From Actinomycetota bacterium (GTDB lineage: Bacteria; Actinomycetota; Geothermincolia; Geothermincolales; RBG-13-55-18), in NCBI GenBank assembly GCA_013178005.1, contig JABLXL010000036.1, positions 1-35,839 of the forward strand: 35,839 nt of DNA, given 5' to 3'. Below, one piece after another: positions 14,825 through 22,575 of this stretch. Position numbers and translations under genes: made by a program. The first letter of the stretch is position 1. Each line of letters begins with the position of its first letter. The notes beneath the pieces are model-generated. The model ran no database searches. It was not told the origin of the DNA and saw nothing but the letters and a program-made list of their open reading frames with translations.

Positions 14825-15979
14825 CTATGGCAGGTCCGCGCCCAGGATCATGACGTCCGACCACGAGCAGCCGCCGAACCCGGTGCACAGGGCTTTCTTC
14901 GCGCCCTCAACCTGCCGCTCTCCGGCCCTTCCCATGATCTGCCACGCGCCCTCCCCGATGCGGATAAGGGCGGTGGCGCCGATGGGGTTGGTGGAGATAA
15001 CCCCTCCGGAGGGGTTGATGGGCAGTTCCCCGTCCATCTCGAAGGTGCCCTTGCGGATGAGGGCGGGCGCGCCGCCGTGCTCGCAGAACCACAGCGAGTC
15101 CATCCACTTCACCCCGCAGGTGGAGGCGGGGAGGTACAGCTCCGCCACATCGAACTCCTTGAGCGGGTTGGTGATGCCCGCCAGCTTGTACGCCGCCGCC
15201 GAGGCGCGCTCCAGGGTGGGCATGAACTTCCACTCCAGGTCGCCGAAGTGGGTGTAGTCGTGGCGCACCACCGACGCGTGCACCCAGGCCGGCCGGGGGC
15301 AGAGCTTCTTAGCCTTCTCCTCGCAGGCGAAGATCACCGCACAGGAGCCGTCCGAGCGCGGGCACATGTCCAGGAACTTGATAGGGTAGGAGAGCATGGG
15401 GGAGTTGAGCACGTCCTCCACCGTGACCTCCTGGCGCGAGTGCGCGTAGGGGTTCCTCAGCGCGTTGTTGCGGTCGCGGGCGGCCACCATGGCGGCGTCC
15501 TCCTCCGTGGCCCCGAAGGCCTTCATGTACATGGAATATTCCGTGGCCAGGGGGCCTATGGCTCCGGCGAAGGGGTCCCTCTCCAGCGTCGGGTTGGCGC
15601 AGGTGGAGATGGCCGCCTGGGTGTCGGATTCCGAGTTCTTCTCCCATCCCACCGCCATGACCACGTCGAAGAGGCCGCTGGCAACATGGTAATAACCGCA
15701 CGCGCCCACCGTGGTTCCGGTGGTTCCACCCGTGGTGACCTTGAATACTGGCTTCATGCAGGCCCCCAGCCCATCCACAGCCCACATGTCCACGTAGTTG
15801 ATGTTCTCGAAGTGGTCCATGTTGCCGACGACGATGGCGTCTATGTCCTTGATGGTGAGCTGCGCGTCATCCAGGGCTCGGGAAACGGCCTCGGCGATGA
15901 GTTCCGTCCCCGAGGCATCGAGGCGCTTGGCGGCGTGGTGGGTCTGGCCTACTCCGATGATGCCTACTCTTTTGCCCAT
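14825..15979 (-). CDS. Thiolase-fold protein without nucleophilic Cys (SCP2-thiolase/Ltp2-like), A
   Basis: 384 residues, start ATG 15979 (GGAGGTGACGTGAA upstream). The thiolase fold is complete: VGIIGVGQT, GLFDVVMAVGWEKN, LPINPSGGVI, GAWQIMGRAGERQVEGAKKAL. The active site is altered. Where thiolases carry the acyl-accepting Cys, this has VTTGGTTGTTVG (81-92). The usual EVHDAF motif reads ELYLPAS (Tyr282 for His), and GHPxGA reads TNPIGA (331-335). A Cys remains near the C-terminal catalytic position (Cys365 or 371). Loss of the nucleophile with Tyr in the HDAF position is as in Ltp2-type aldolases, which cleave a side-chain beta-hydroxyacyl-CoA and need a DUF35 partner. A retro-aldolase is therefore favoured over a thiolase; a non-catalytic subunit is possible. 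Confidence 0.85.
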   Translation of the reverse strand: MGKRVGIIGVGQTHHAAKRLDASGTELIAEAVSRALDDAQLTIKDIDAIVVGNMDHFENINYVDMWAVDGLGACMKPVFKVTTGGTTGTTVGACGYYHVASGLFDVVMAVGWEKNSESDTQAAISTCANPTLERDPFAGAIGPLATEYSMYMKAFGATEEDAAMVAARDRNNALRNPYAHSRQEVTVEDVLNSPMLSYPIKFLDMCPRSDGSCAVIFACEEKAKKLCPRPAWVHASVVRHDYTHFGDLEWKFMPTLERASAAAYKLAGITNPLKEFDVAELYLPASTCGVKWMDSLWFCEHGGAPALIRKGTFEMDGELPINPSGGVISTNPIGATALIRIGEGAWQIMGRAGERQVEGAKKALCTGFGGCSWSDVMILGADLP

Positions 15980-15993
15980 TTCACGTCACCTCC

Positions 15994-17136
15994 TTATTTC
16001 CCCAGTACCCAGACGCAGTGCGACTGCCCGCACATGCCGTTGACGCCGTGGACAAGAGCGGTCTCCGCCCCATCGAGCTGGCGTTCGCCCGCCTCGCCGC
16101 GCAGTTGCAGCACCGCCTCGGCCATGGCGTACAGGCCTGCCGACTGCACGGGGTGGCCGGATAGGCGCCCGCCGGAGACGTTCACGGGGAACCTGCCGCC
16201 GGCGTCGAACCATCCGCGTTCCAGGTACTCGCACCCCTTGCCGTCGTCGCAGATTCCCAAGCCCTCGAGCCACAGGGGCTCCATGTAGGAAAAGGCGTCA
16301 TAGACCTCTGCGAAGTCGATCTCGTTGAGGGGGTCGGAGATACCCGCCATATCGTAGGCACGCTTGGCGGCGGCTTTAAGGGCGCGCGTATCCGCGAGGT
16401 CGCGGTCCCCCGGGCGGAAGGCGTCGGCGCAATGCCCCACGCCCTTCATCCATACCCTTTTCTTGTTGGTGGTGAGCTTCTTGGCCTGCCTCTCCGCCGC
16501 CAGGATGAGGGTGCAGGCGCCGTCGGTTACCGGGGAGCAGTCCAGGACCTTTAGAGGGTCGGCCACCTTGCGCGAGTTCATCACGTCGTCCACGGTGATG
16601 TCCATGGGCAGCAGCGCGATGGGGTTGCGCTTGGCGTTGCCATGGTTCTTCACCGATACCAGGGCGAACTGCTCCTCGAGAAGCCCGTACTTGCTCATGT
16701 AGCGGCGCGCCTGCAGGGCGGCGGAAGACACCGCGTCCAGGCCCAGCTTGCGCTCCACCAGGGGGTCGAAGGCGCAGTTGGTGATGCCGTTCATGTTGCT
16801 CTCAGTGCCCTTGTGGTGGGCGCACACGATGCTCACCCCGAACGCGCCGGAGAGGATGCGCATCATGCCGTAAAGGGCGCCGAAGGTCCCGTCTCCCTCC
16901 ACGGTGGTGATGTCCTTGCCGAAGGCTCCCGAGGCGTCGGATATGGCCATGCTGGAGATGGTGCGTCCGTCCCAGAAGTCACTGGACACCGAGACCACGT
17001 TGTCGACCTCGTCTCGGGTTATTCCCGCGTCCTCCAGGGCCTTGGTGGTGGCCTCGAAGACCATCTCCGCGAAGGTCAGGGGGCTGTTCTGGGCGTACTT
17101 GGTGAATCCCACGCCGATTATCGCGACTTTTTCCAT
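15994..17136 (-). CDS. Thiolase-fold protein without nucleophilic Cys (SCP2-thiolase/Ltp2-like), B
   Basis: 380 residues from ATG 17136; an in-frame GTG three codons earlier lies inside the GGGGTGA ribosome-binding region. The fold runs VAIIGVGFTKY, GVSIVCAHHKGTESN, FPVNVSGGRLSGHPVQSAG, VLQLRGEAGERQLDGAETALVHGVNGMCG. The nucleophile region reads TTVEGDGTFGALYG (77-90), with no Cys. The HDAF motif is EVYDAFSYME (Tyr279), which matches the Ltp2-like YDxF pattern. GHP (327-329) and a C-terminal Cys369 are kept, unlike paralogue A. It follows DUF35-B by 18 bases and precedes paralogue A by 14, so all four proteins are probably made together. It may form a heteromeric aldolase with DUF35-B or with A. 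Confidence 0.85.
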   Translation of the reverse strand: MEKVAIIGVGFTKYAQNSPLTFAEMVFEATTKALEDAGITRDEVDNVVSVSSDFWDGRTISSMAISDASGAFGKDITTVEGDGTFGALYGMMRILSGAFGVSIVCAHHKGTESNMNGITNCAFDPLVERKLGLDAVSSAALQARRYMSKYGLLEEQFALVSVKNHGNAKRNPIALLPMDITVDDVMNSRKVADPLKVLDCSPVTDGACTLILAAERQAKKLTTNKKRVWMKGVGHCADAFRPGDRDLADTRALKAAAKRAYDMAGISDPLNEIDFAEVYDAFSYMEPLWLEGLGICDDGKGCEYLERGWFDAGGRFPVNVSGGRLSGHPVQSAGLYAMAEAVLQLRGEAGERQLDGAETALVHGVNGMCGQSHCVWVLGK

Positions 17137-17154
17137 GCCTATCACCCCGCTTCC

Positions 17155-17619
17155 CTAGCCTATGGGACGGAAATGCTTGATGTCGAGGATATTGCCCTCG
17201 CGCTCATCCTCGAGCACCGCCTCCACCCTCATGCCCACCTTTACGTCCTCCGGCGCCACCTCGTCGATGAAGTGGACCATGCCGGTGTCGGCGCCGTCCA
17301 TCTTGATCACGCCGTAGACGAAGGGGGCCTTGCGGGGGTGCATGGACGGCTCCTCGTAGCGCACGACGGTGTAGGTCTCCACCGTGCCGGTGCCGGGTAG
17401 CTCCACCCAGTCATGGGGCTCCTCGTAGCAGTTAATGCATTTGATCTTGGGTGGCACGAAGGTCGTCCCGCACTTGGGGCAGCGGTTGGCCCAGATCTTG
17501 CCGTTGTCCCGCAGTTCGCAGTAGAAGCGGCTCAAGGTGCTTCCCACCGTCCATGAATAGGGGACGCTGATCTTGCCCTCGTGGACCATTATCTCCACGT
17601 CGTTCTTCCAGTCAGACAA
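17155..17619 (-). CDS. DUF35 Zn-ribbon/OB-fold protein, B
   Basis: 154 residues if started at TTG 17619, which lies eight bases after AGGGAGG; a GTG at 17628 overlaps that site and would be too close to it. The arrangement matches the other DUF35 gene. Helical N-terminus (SWTVGSTLSRFYCELRDNGKIW), then CPKCGTTFVPPKIKCINC (Cys47, 50, 61, 64) for zinc, then the OB-fold (GTVETYTVVRYEEPS, FVYGVIKMDGADTGMVHF, VKVGMRVEAVLED). It is expected to bind the neighbouring thiolase-fold protein, as ChsH2 binds Ltp2. It is the first gene of the operon; a promoter candidate lies about 480 bases upstream. Confidence 0.88.
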   Translation of the reverse strand: MSDWKNDVEIMVHEGKISVPYSWTVGSTLSRFYCELRDNGKIWANRCPKCGTTFVPPKIKCINCYEEPHDWVELPGTGTVETYTVVRYEEPSMHPRKAPFVYGVIKMDGADTGMVHFIDEVAPEDVKVGMRVEAVLEDEREGNILDIKHFRPIG

Positions 17620-18080
17620 CTGCCTCACCTCCCTTTACCTTGCCCTGCTGCCGTTAAGTGGTGCGTTTGCTGGAGCCTCCATCCATCACCTCCTCGCGGG
17701 GGCCGAATACCCTCCAGGACCGTTATAAGGAGCATCCGGTCGGGGATGCGTCTTACGCCCTACTTAGTACATGACCAGCTTGGCTTCACGTCCCGGTCGG
17801 CAATGTTCAGGAGTCCAGGAATAGGATAGCAACCCTGGAACACCTGAAGTCGAGGATCCTCACGGGCACTTTGCCGATCTCCAATTCATCCCCTGGTCCA
17901 GATCTACACCGTCTTCAACCTGGCCCCTACTGGTGGGAAAGTATGTTCCGCTTCCCGTCAGGGGCTAAAAGATTTCCCGTGGCTTGAGGGCGCGCCCTCC
18001 ACCGCGCCCGGTGCTGGATTCGCGAACCCAAGGCCCACTGGCCTCAAACCTCCCTACCCTGAGCCGGCGCAAAAGGTTTG

Positions 18081-18099
18081 TGTTAAGTGAGCGTTAACA
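18081..18099. promoter_or_regulatory. Inverted repeat, candidate operator at the thiolase-operon promoter
   Basis: TGTTAA and TTAACA flank seven bases (TGTTAAGTGAGCGTTAACA). The site lies at the expected start point of the minus-strand promoter, where a dimeric repressor (TetR- or GntR-like) would block transcription. No regulator gene is nearby, so the protein is unknown. Confidence 0.45.
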
Positions 18100-18100
18100 T

Positions 18101-18129
18101 ATTTTATAACGTTTGCCTCATTCCGTCAC
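18101..18129 (-). promoter_or_regulatory. Candidate promoter reading toward the thiolase/DUF35 operon
   Basis: On the minus strand GTGACG (18129-18124) and TAAAAT (18106-18101) are separated by 17 bases, each five of six matches to the sigma-70 consensus. AT-rich DNA here stands out. Predicted start about 18094. Confidence 0.45.
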
Positions 18130-18190
18130 CCACGAAAATAGTACATCGCTTTGAAAGGTTACTTGGTGGGGCAGGGAACACGGAGAACAG

Positions 18191-18223
18191 TTTGGGGCGG
18201 GCGCTTGGCACGCCCGCCCCAAA
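18191..18223 (-). terminator. Hairpin terminator after the AOR gene
   Basis: A perfect 13-bp stem (18191-18203 with 18211-18223), loop CTTGGCA, begins 15 bases past the stop of the AOR gene. The stem ends in three A-T pairs; no long T-run follows on the minus strand. Confidence 0.65.
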
Positions 18224-18237
18224 AGGTCTTCGTATGG

Positions 18238-20103
18238 TCACAGGTTAAGCCTGTCGGCGACGTAGCCGAGGCCGTATTTCTCCAGCGTTTCGCGGGTGGG
18301 CATGCCGTCGGGGGTCATGCCGCGGTACTCGTAGAACTCGCGCAGCATGGTCTCCATGTCGGGCACCGATCCGGCGATGCCCCCGTCCTCCACTGGGGTC
18401 ATGATCCGCTGGCCTATGCGGTCGTCGGCGCCGGTGGCTCCCCAGATATGGCCCAGGCAGCGCTGCAGGAACCATACCCGCGCGCCCGCCTCCATCAACT
18501 TCTCCACGTCCCATCCGTATCCAGCCACGGCGTTGAAGAGCTCCGCCCACTGGGTCACGGTGTAGGCGGTTCCCGGGAACTCGCACCAGCAAGCGGAGTT
18601 CATGATGCACCCCAGGTCGGCGGTCAAGGCCACCGCTTCCGCCCGGTTCTCGGTGGAGAACTTGGGGTAGTTCTTGTCCAGCCCGATCTCGGGGTACTCG
18701 ATGGCCCCCCATTCCAGGAGGAAGGTCATGTTGGAGACGTGGCAGGCGCCGCGGATGGAGACGGCGTAGGCCAGGCCGTCGCCCCAGTCACAGCGGGGAT
18801 CATGCATGGGTGCCTCAAGCCCCTTGGAGTCGGTGAGGTAGGCCTCCGCACCTCCTCCCACCTCAGCGGCGGCGGCCCTTGAGCCCTTGGCGAGGAGCGT
18901 CGCCAGCTTGCCCTGCCGGGCCACCACGCTGGGGAGGAGCTCGATGACCGTGTCCACGTCGCCCCATTCCAGCTTCAGGCCGTCGTAGTCCTCGGGCTTG
19001 AGGATGCCCGCCTCGTAGCAATCCATGGCCCACGCGAAGGTAGCCCCGAGGGTTATGGTGTCCATGCCCGCGCGGTTGCAGAAATCGTTGATCTTGCACA
19101 GGGCGGCCAGGTTATCGTTCATGATCATGGTCCCGAAGGCCGCCTGGGTCTCGTATTCCGGCCCGGGGCCCGGCCTGTCCATGGCGTAAGGGCCTTCCTT
19201 TACCTCCACCACCGGCTTGCAGCGCACGGCGCAGCCACGACAGCTCGCGTGGTCCACGATGAAGTTGTCGGCGAGGGCGATGCCGGAGAGCTTCTCCGCC
19301 CCCTCCTCCCACAGGCCCCGACCCCAGTTGCGTGTGGGGACGTCGCCTTCGAACATCTTGGCCTCCATGTTGGCGCCGGTGCCGAAGGCGGAGAGGGCGC
19401 CGCAGAAGATGTTGTCCTTGATCATCTCGCGGTGCTCCTCCTGCATGGCCTTCACCTTCTCCGGGTCGGCGTACTCGGGCTTCAAGCCGCCCTCGGCGAC
19501 GATGGCCTTGAGGTTCTTCGCGCCCATCACTGCGCCCATTCCCGAGCGTCCGAAGTGGTGGCCGTAGTCGTTGGTTATGGAGGCGAAGGGGATGAGGTTC
19601 TCGCCCGCCGGACCGATAGCCAGCACCTTTGCCCCCTTGCTGTAGCGCTCCTTCAATGTGTCGGTGGTCTCGTAGATATCCATGCCCCAAAGGTCGTCGG
19701 CCGGCAGGAGGTCGGCGGTTCCCTCCCCCAGCAGGAGGAAGACGGGACCCTGCGCTTTCCCCTTGAGGATCACCGCGTCGTAACCGCACCTCTTGAGCTC
19801 GGGGCCGAAGTTGCCCCCGCACGAGGCCTGGCCCCAGATGCCGGTCAGGGGAGAGCGCGCCCCTACCGAGAGGCGGCTCGAGCCGGAGAACCCGATGCCG
19901 GTCAAAGGGCCCGTGGCGAAGATGAGCAGGTTGTCGGGATCCAGGGCCCCCGCCTCCAGGTTACCGCGGTCGAAGAGCAGCTTCGCCGCGAGACCCGTCC
20001 CCCCGATGTAGTCGCGGTAGGTCTCCTCGGGAAGCTCTATCTCCTGGGTGGACCCATCCGAGAGGTCCACCTCCAGGACCTTACCCATGTTTCCGAAAGC
20101 CAT
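18238..20103 (-). CDS. aor: Tungsten-type aldehyde:ferredoxin oxidoreductase
   Basis: 621 residues from ATG 20103, eight bases after GGGGAG; ATG 20109 and GTG 20112 are too close to that site. AOR-family enzymes oxidise aldehydes to acids (or reduce acids) with ferredoxin, using a tungsto-bis-pterin and one [4Fe-4S]. The N-terminal beta domain (GKVLEVDLSDGSTQEIELPEE...YIGGTGLAAKLL) is clear. SSRLSVGARSPLTGIWGQASCGGNFGPELKRCGYDAV and ITNDYGHHFGRSGMGAVMGAKNLKAI are pterin-site segments. The cluster motif CRGCAVRC gives Cys288, 291 and 295, with a fourth Cys likely among 499-507. Length fits bacterial/archaeal AOR. It is the last gene of a cluster with an Fe-alcohol dehydrogenase and two SCP2-like proteins. 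The substrate aldehyde is unknown. Confidence 0.93.
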   Translation of the reverse strand: MAFGNMGKVLEVDLSDGSTQEIELPEETYRDYIGGTGLAAKLLFDRGNLEAGALDPDNLLIFATGPLTGIGFSGSSRLSVGARSPLTGIWGQASCGGNFGPELKRCGYDAVILKGKAQGPVFLLLGEGTADLLPADDLWGMDIYETTDTLKERYSKGAKVLAIGPAGENLIPFASITNDYGHHFGRSGMGAVMGAKNLKAIVAEGGLKPEYADPEKVKAMQEEHREMIKDNIFCGALSAFGTGANMEAKMFEGDVPTRNWGRGLWEEGAEKLSGIALADNFIVDHASCRGCAVRCKPVVEVKEGPYAMDRPGPGPEYETQAAFGTMIMNDNLAALCKINDFCNRAGMDTITLGATFAWAMDCYEAGILKPEDYDGLKLEWGDVDTVIELLPSVVARQGKLATLLAKGSRAAAAEVGGGAEAYLTDSKGLEAPMHDPRCDWGDGLAYAVSIRGACHVSNMTFLLEWGAIEYPEIGLDKNYPKFSTENRAEAVALTADLGCIMNSACWCEFPGTAYTVTQWAELFNAVAGYGWDVEKLMEAGARVWFLQRCLGHIWGATGADDRIGQRIMTPVEDGGIAGSVPDMETMLREFYEYRGMTPDGMPTRETLEKYGLGYVADRLNL

Positions 20104-20122
20104 GCGCATCACTCCCCGCCGC

Positions 20123-20539
20123 TCAGTTAAGGGACATGATCTTGGTGAGCCTGGTAAGGGCTCCCAGGCGGGTGAACATGCCCTTTATCCTCAGCTCCTT
20201 CCTGAGGAGCTTCTTCACCACCGCCATGCCCGTCTCGTCGAAATACCAGGGCATGCCGTACTTGATGTTGATGTTGGCCAGGTCGAGCAGGGTGGCGGCG
20301 TCGGTCTCGATGGAGATATCCGGGCTTCCTTCTTTGCCCCCGTACACGGTGAGGGTGCCGCGGTTGAAGTCCATGGTGATCTCCGTCTCGGCGTCCTTGG
20401 CGTTGATGTAGACACGCGCCTTGAGCTTGTTGAATTCCTTAAGCTTTTCCGGTTTCTCCAGGTTGGCCTTGAGCATGTCCGAGAGCATGACCGCCATGGC
20501 CACCTCGTCGGCCCCTGGGGCCAGTTTCACGTCCGCCAT
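20123..20539 (-). CDS. SCP2-like (sterol carrier) domain protein, small
   Basis: 138 residues from ATG 20539 with an excellent AAAGGAGG site. The sequence fits the SCP2 fold: a helical start (EVAMAVMLSDMLKANLEKPEKL), strands KARVYINAKDAETEITMDFNRGTLTVYGG, then ISIETDAATLLDLANINIKYG and a C-terminal LRIKGMFTRLGALTRLTKIMSL matching the 'G(k)l(k)i(k)G...l.rl' end of the family. SCP2 domains hold lipids, sterols or acyl chains in a hydrophobic tunnel. There is no signal peptide. It lies 19 bases before the AOR start, so it may present a hydrophobic aldehyde or acyl-CoA to the cluster's oxidoreductases. Confidence 0.8.
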   Translation of the reverse strand: MADVKLAPGADEVAMAVMLSDMLKANLEKPEKLKEFNKLKARVYINAKDAETEITMDFNRGTLTVYGGKEGSPDISIETDAATLLDLANINIKYGMPWYFDETGMAVVKKLLRKELRIKGMFTRLGALTRLTKIMSLN

Positions 20540-20600
20540 CTGATTACCTCCTTTTCGGGTTGAGCGTAAAGCCCGCGGCGGAATGCCGGTCGGCGCCCGC

Positions 20601-21764
20601 TCAGAACGCCTTCTTGTAAACCTCCATCACTTGCTCCGCCTCGAAGACCATCTTGGGGTTGTAAACTATGGAGCCGTCGCAGAGGGCCATGTCCGAGGCC
20701 TCGGCGAGCCCTTCCTCCTCCACGCCCACTTCGCGCAGGGACTGGGGCATGCCGATCTTCTTGGTCAACTCGAAGACGGCGTCCACCGCCGCTCCAGCGG
20801 CCTCCTCGTCGCTCATGCCCTTCTCCTTCACCCCCATGGCCTCGGCCACCAGGGCGTAACGGTCGGCGCATTCGTCCATGTTGTACATCATCACGTGGGG
20901 GAGGAGGATGGAGTTGGCGACGCCGTGGGGCACCTTGTAGAGGGCGCCCACGCAGTGGGCCATGGCATGCACCAGGCCGACCTGCGCGTTGGAGAAGGCG
21001 ATGCCGGCCATGGTCGCGGCGATCTGCTGCTGGCCGCGGGCCACCAGGTCAGAGCCGTTTTCCACGCATATGGGCAGGTACTGCATGATTAGGCGGATGG
21101 CGCCGTAGGCCAGGGTGTCCGAGATGGGCTCGGCCTGCAGGGCGTGGATGGCCTCGATGGCGTGGGTAAGGGCGTCCATCCCCGTCATGGCGGTGATGCG
21201 CGGCGGCATGGTGGCGGTCATCTCGGGGTCGAGTATGGCGGTGTTGGGCATTAGGTAGTCGTCGCCGTAGAGCAACTTCTGGTTCTTCTCCCAGTCCTTG
21301 ATCACGAAGGCATAGGTGACCTCGCTCCCGGTGCCGGCGGTGGTGGGGATGACCACGTGGGGGGTGATGGGGTGGGTGAGCATCTGGAAGCCCTGGTAAT
21401 CCTGGAGGTTGCCTCCCTCGGAGACGATGATGGCCATGCCCTTAGCGGTGTCGATGACGCTGCCACCGCCCACGCTCACTATGCAGTCGGCGCCTTTCTC
21501 GCGCGCTATCTCGGCGGCCTCGTTGACGATGTGGTACCCCGAGTCCTGGGGCACGCCGTCGAAGGTGCCGACGTGCCGGCTGCCCAGCGCCTTCTCCACC
21601 TTTTCCACGATCCCCGCCTCCACCAGGCCCTTGTCGGTGACCACGAAGGCACGGGAGCACTTGAGGTGGTCCACCTCCGCTCCCAGGTCCTTCACGGCGC
21701 CGATCCCGAAAACGAGCCTGGTGTAGTTCTTGTAGATGAAGGACAGATCCTTGTCGTAAGCCAT
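20601..21764 (-). CDS. Iron-containing alcohol dehydrogenase (group III)
   Basis: 387 residues from ATG 21764, eight bases after GGAGG; the GTG at 21773 falls within the GGAGGTGAA site. It interconverts an alcohol and an aldehyde or ketone with NAD(P)H. SVGGGSVIDTAKGMA (97-111) is the dinucleotide-binding motif and IPTTAGTGSEVT a further family signature. Metal ligands are Asp197 and His201 (GMDALTHAIEA), His266 (VHAMAHCVG) and His280 (KVPHGVAN). All are present and the length is normal. Placed between two SCP2-like genes and upstream of AOR, it probably handles the same hydrophobic aldehyde. Confidence 0.94.
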   Translation of the reverse strand: MAYDKDLSFIYKNYTRLVFGIGAVKDLGAEVDHLKCSRAFVVTDKGLVEAGIVEKVEKALGSRHVGTFDGVPQDSGYHIVNEAAEIAREKGADCIVSVGGGSVIDTAKGMAIIVSEGGNLQDYQGFQMLTHPITPHVVIPTTAGTGSEVTYAFVIKDWEKNQKLLYGDDYLMPNTAILDPEMTATMPPRITAMTGMDALTHAIEAIHALQAEPISDTLAYGAIRLIMQYLPICVENGSDLVARGQQQIAATMAGIAFSNAQVGLVHAMAHCVGALYKVPHGVANSILLPHVMMYNMDECADRYALVAEAMGVKEKGMSDEEAAGAAVDAVFELTKKIGMPQSLREVGVEEEGLAEASDMALCDGSIVYNPKMVFEAEQVMEVYKKAF

Positions 21765-21863
21765 GCGTTTCACCTCCGGTAAAGTTGCCGGGGACGGTCT
21801 TCCCCGGGTCGTCTGGCTTCGGTCTGGCCAGAAAATCGGACGCCGGCGTCCGTATCGTCAAGA

Positions 21864-21892
21864 GGGTTCCCGGATGCCGGATCCGGGAACCC
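21864..21892 (-). terminator. Hairpin between the first SCP2-like gene and the alcohol dehydrogenase
   Basis: A perfect 12-bp stem (21864-21875 with 21881-21892, loop GCCGG) lies 34 bases past the SCP2-like stop. On the minus strand TCTT follows, so it may be an attenuating terminator that makes downstream expression lower. Confidence 0.55.
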
Positions 21893-21925
21893 CTTACATC
21901 TCGGAAGAAAACGTTGCCGTCTCGC

Positions 21926-22489
21926 CTAGATCCCCAGCTCCTCCTCCGCCCGCTTGAGCAGCGCGCGCAGGTCTTCCTTCCCCGCGTCGTCGAGTTCGTC
22001 GGGGAAGCGCGGGTTGGTGGAGGCCGAGAGGTCCACCAGGCGGGAAGCCGCCTTCACCGCGCGCACGATGGTGGGAAGGTCGCCCTTGAGCTTCAACTTG
22101 CCCTGCATCATGCCCTTGACGGTGTCCAGCTCCTTGGCCATGACCGCCTTCCAGCGCTCGTATTCCCCGGTTATCACGTAGTCGCCGGCCTCGCCCACCT
22201 CGGCGGGGACGATGCGCACGTAGTTGCAGTCGCCGTGCCAGAGGTCCATGAACATGTAGAGGTCCTTGTCCAGCCCTATCTCCGGCTTGGCGAGGATCTT
22301 GATGACCACCGAGCCCTCCCAGGTCTTGGCGGCCTCCTTGTACTCGGCGTCGTTCTGGATCAATTCCTCGTACTGCTTCACCCACTCCGGGGTCCCCATG
22401 ATGTAGGGCGGGGACTGGCTCTCCATCCTCTCCTTTACGATGTTGTTGTAGGTCTCAACCCACTCATCGGTGCCATACGGAATTGCCAT
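21926..22489 (-). CDS. SCP2-like domain protein, larger
   Basis: 187 residues from ATG 22489 (GAGGAGGGA upstream). Two repeated helical segments near the start resemble each other (GTDEWVETYNNIVKER and GTPEWVKQYEELIQND). The SCP2-type core follows: GSVVIKILAKPEIGLDKDLYMFMDLWHGDC, YVITGEYERWKAVMAKELDTVKGMMQGKLKLKGDLPTIVRAVKAASRLVDL. The latter is the classic 'x-g-x-a-x-m-x-GklklkGd' region. The C-terminal 35 residues are charged helix. The likely role is to bind a lipid or acyl intermediate. It is first in the AOR cluster, just downstream of a promoter candidate, and only distantly like the smaller SCP2 protein. Confidence 0.82.
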   Translation of the reverse strand: MAIPYGTDEWVETYNNIVKERMESQSPPYIMGTPEWVKQYEELIQNDAEYKEAAKTWEGSVVIKILAKPEIGLDKDLYMFMDLWHGDCNYVRIVPAEVGEAGDYVITGEYERWKAVMAKELDTVKGMMQGKLKLKGDLPTIVRAVKAASRLVDLSASTNPRFPDELDDAGKEDLRALLKRAEEELGI

Positions 22490-22575
22490 ACCGATTCCCT
22501 CCTCTGACTAGTCGAGTCGCCCAGCAGTGTCTGACCGGCGGGAAGCCTTTCGAAAATGAGTCCACCGGCATGAAC

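Larger units (their letters stand above)
17620..18237. other. Long leader/intergenic region before the thiolase/DUF35 operon
   Basis: These 618 bases hold no supported gene. The right end carries the terminator of the AOR cluster (18191-18223), then a minus-strand promoter candidate (18101-18129) overlapped by an inverted repeat (18081-18099). The roughly 460 bases between that start and the first DUF35 codon are unexplained: a long leader, a second promoter, or an eroded gene. Confidence 0.5.

Noticed and set aside
14153-16288. A 711-codon open frame on the plus strand opposite the thiolase/DUF35 genes
   Set aside because: It lies antisense to well-supported genes; its product is rich in His, Val, Gly and Leu as expected from the reverse frame of GC-rich genes, with no domain.
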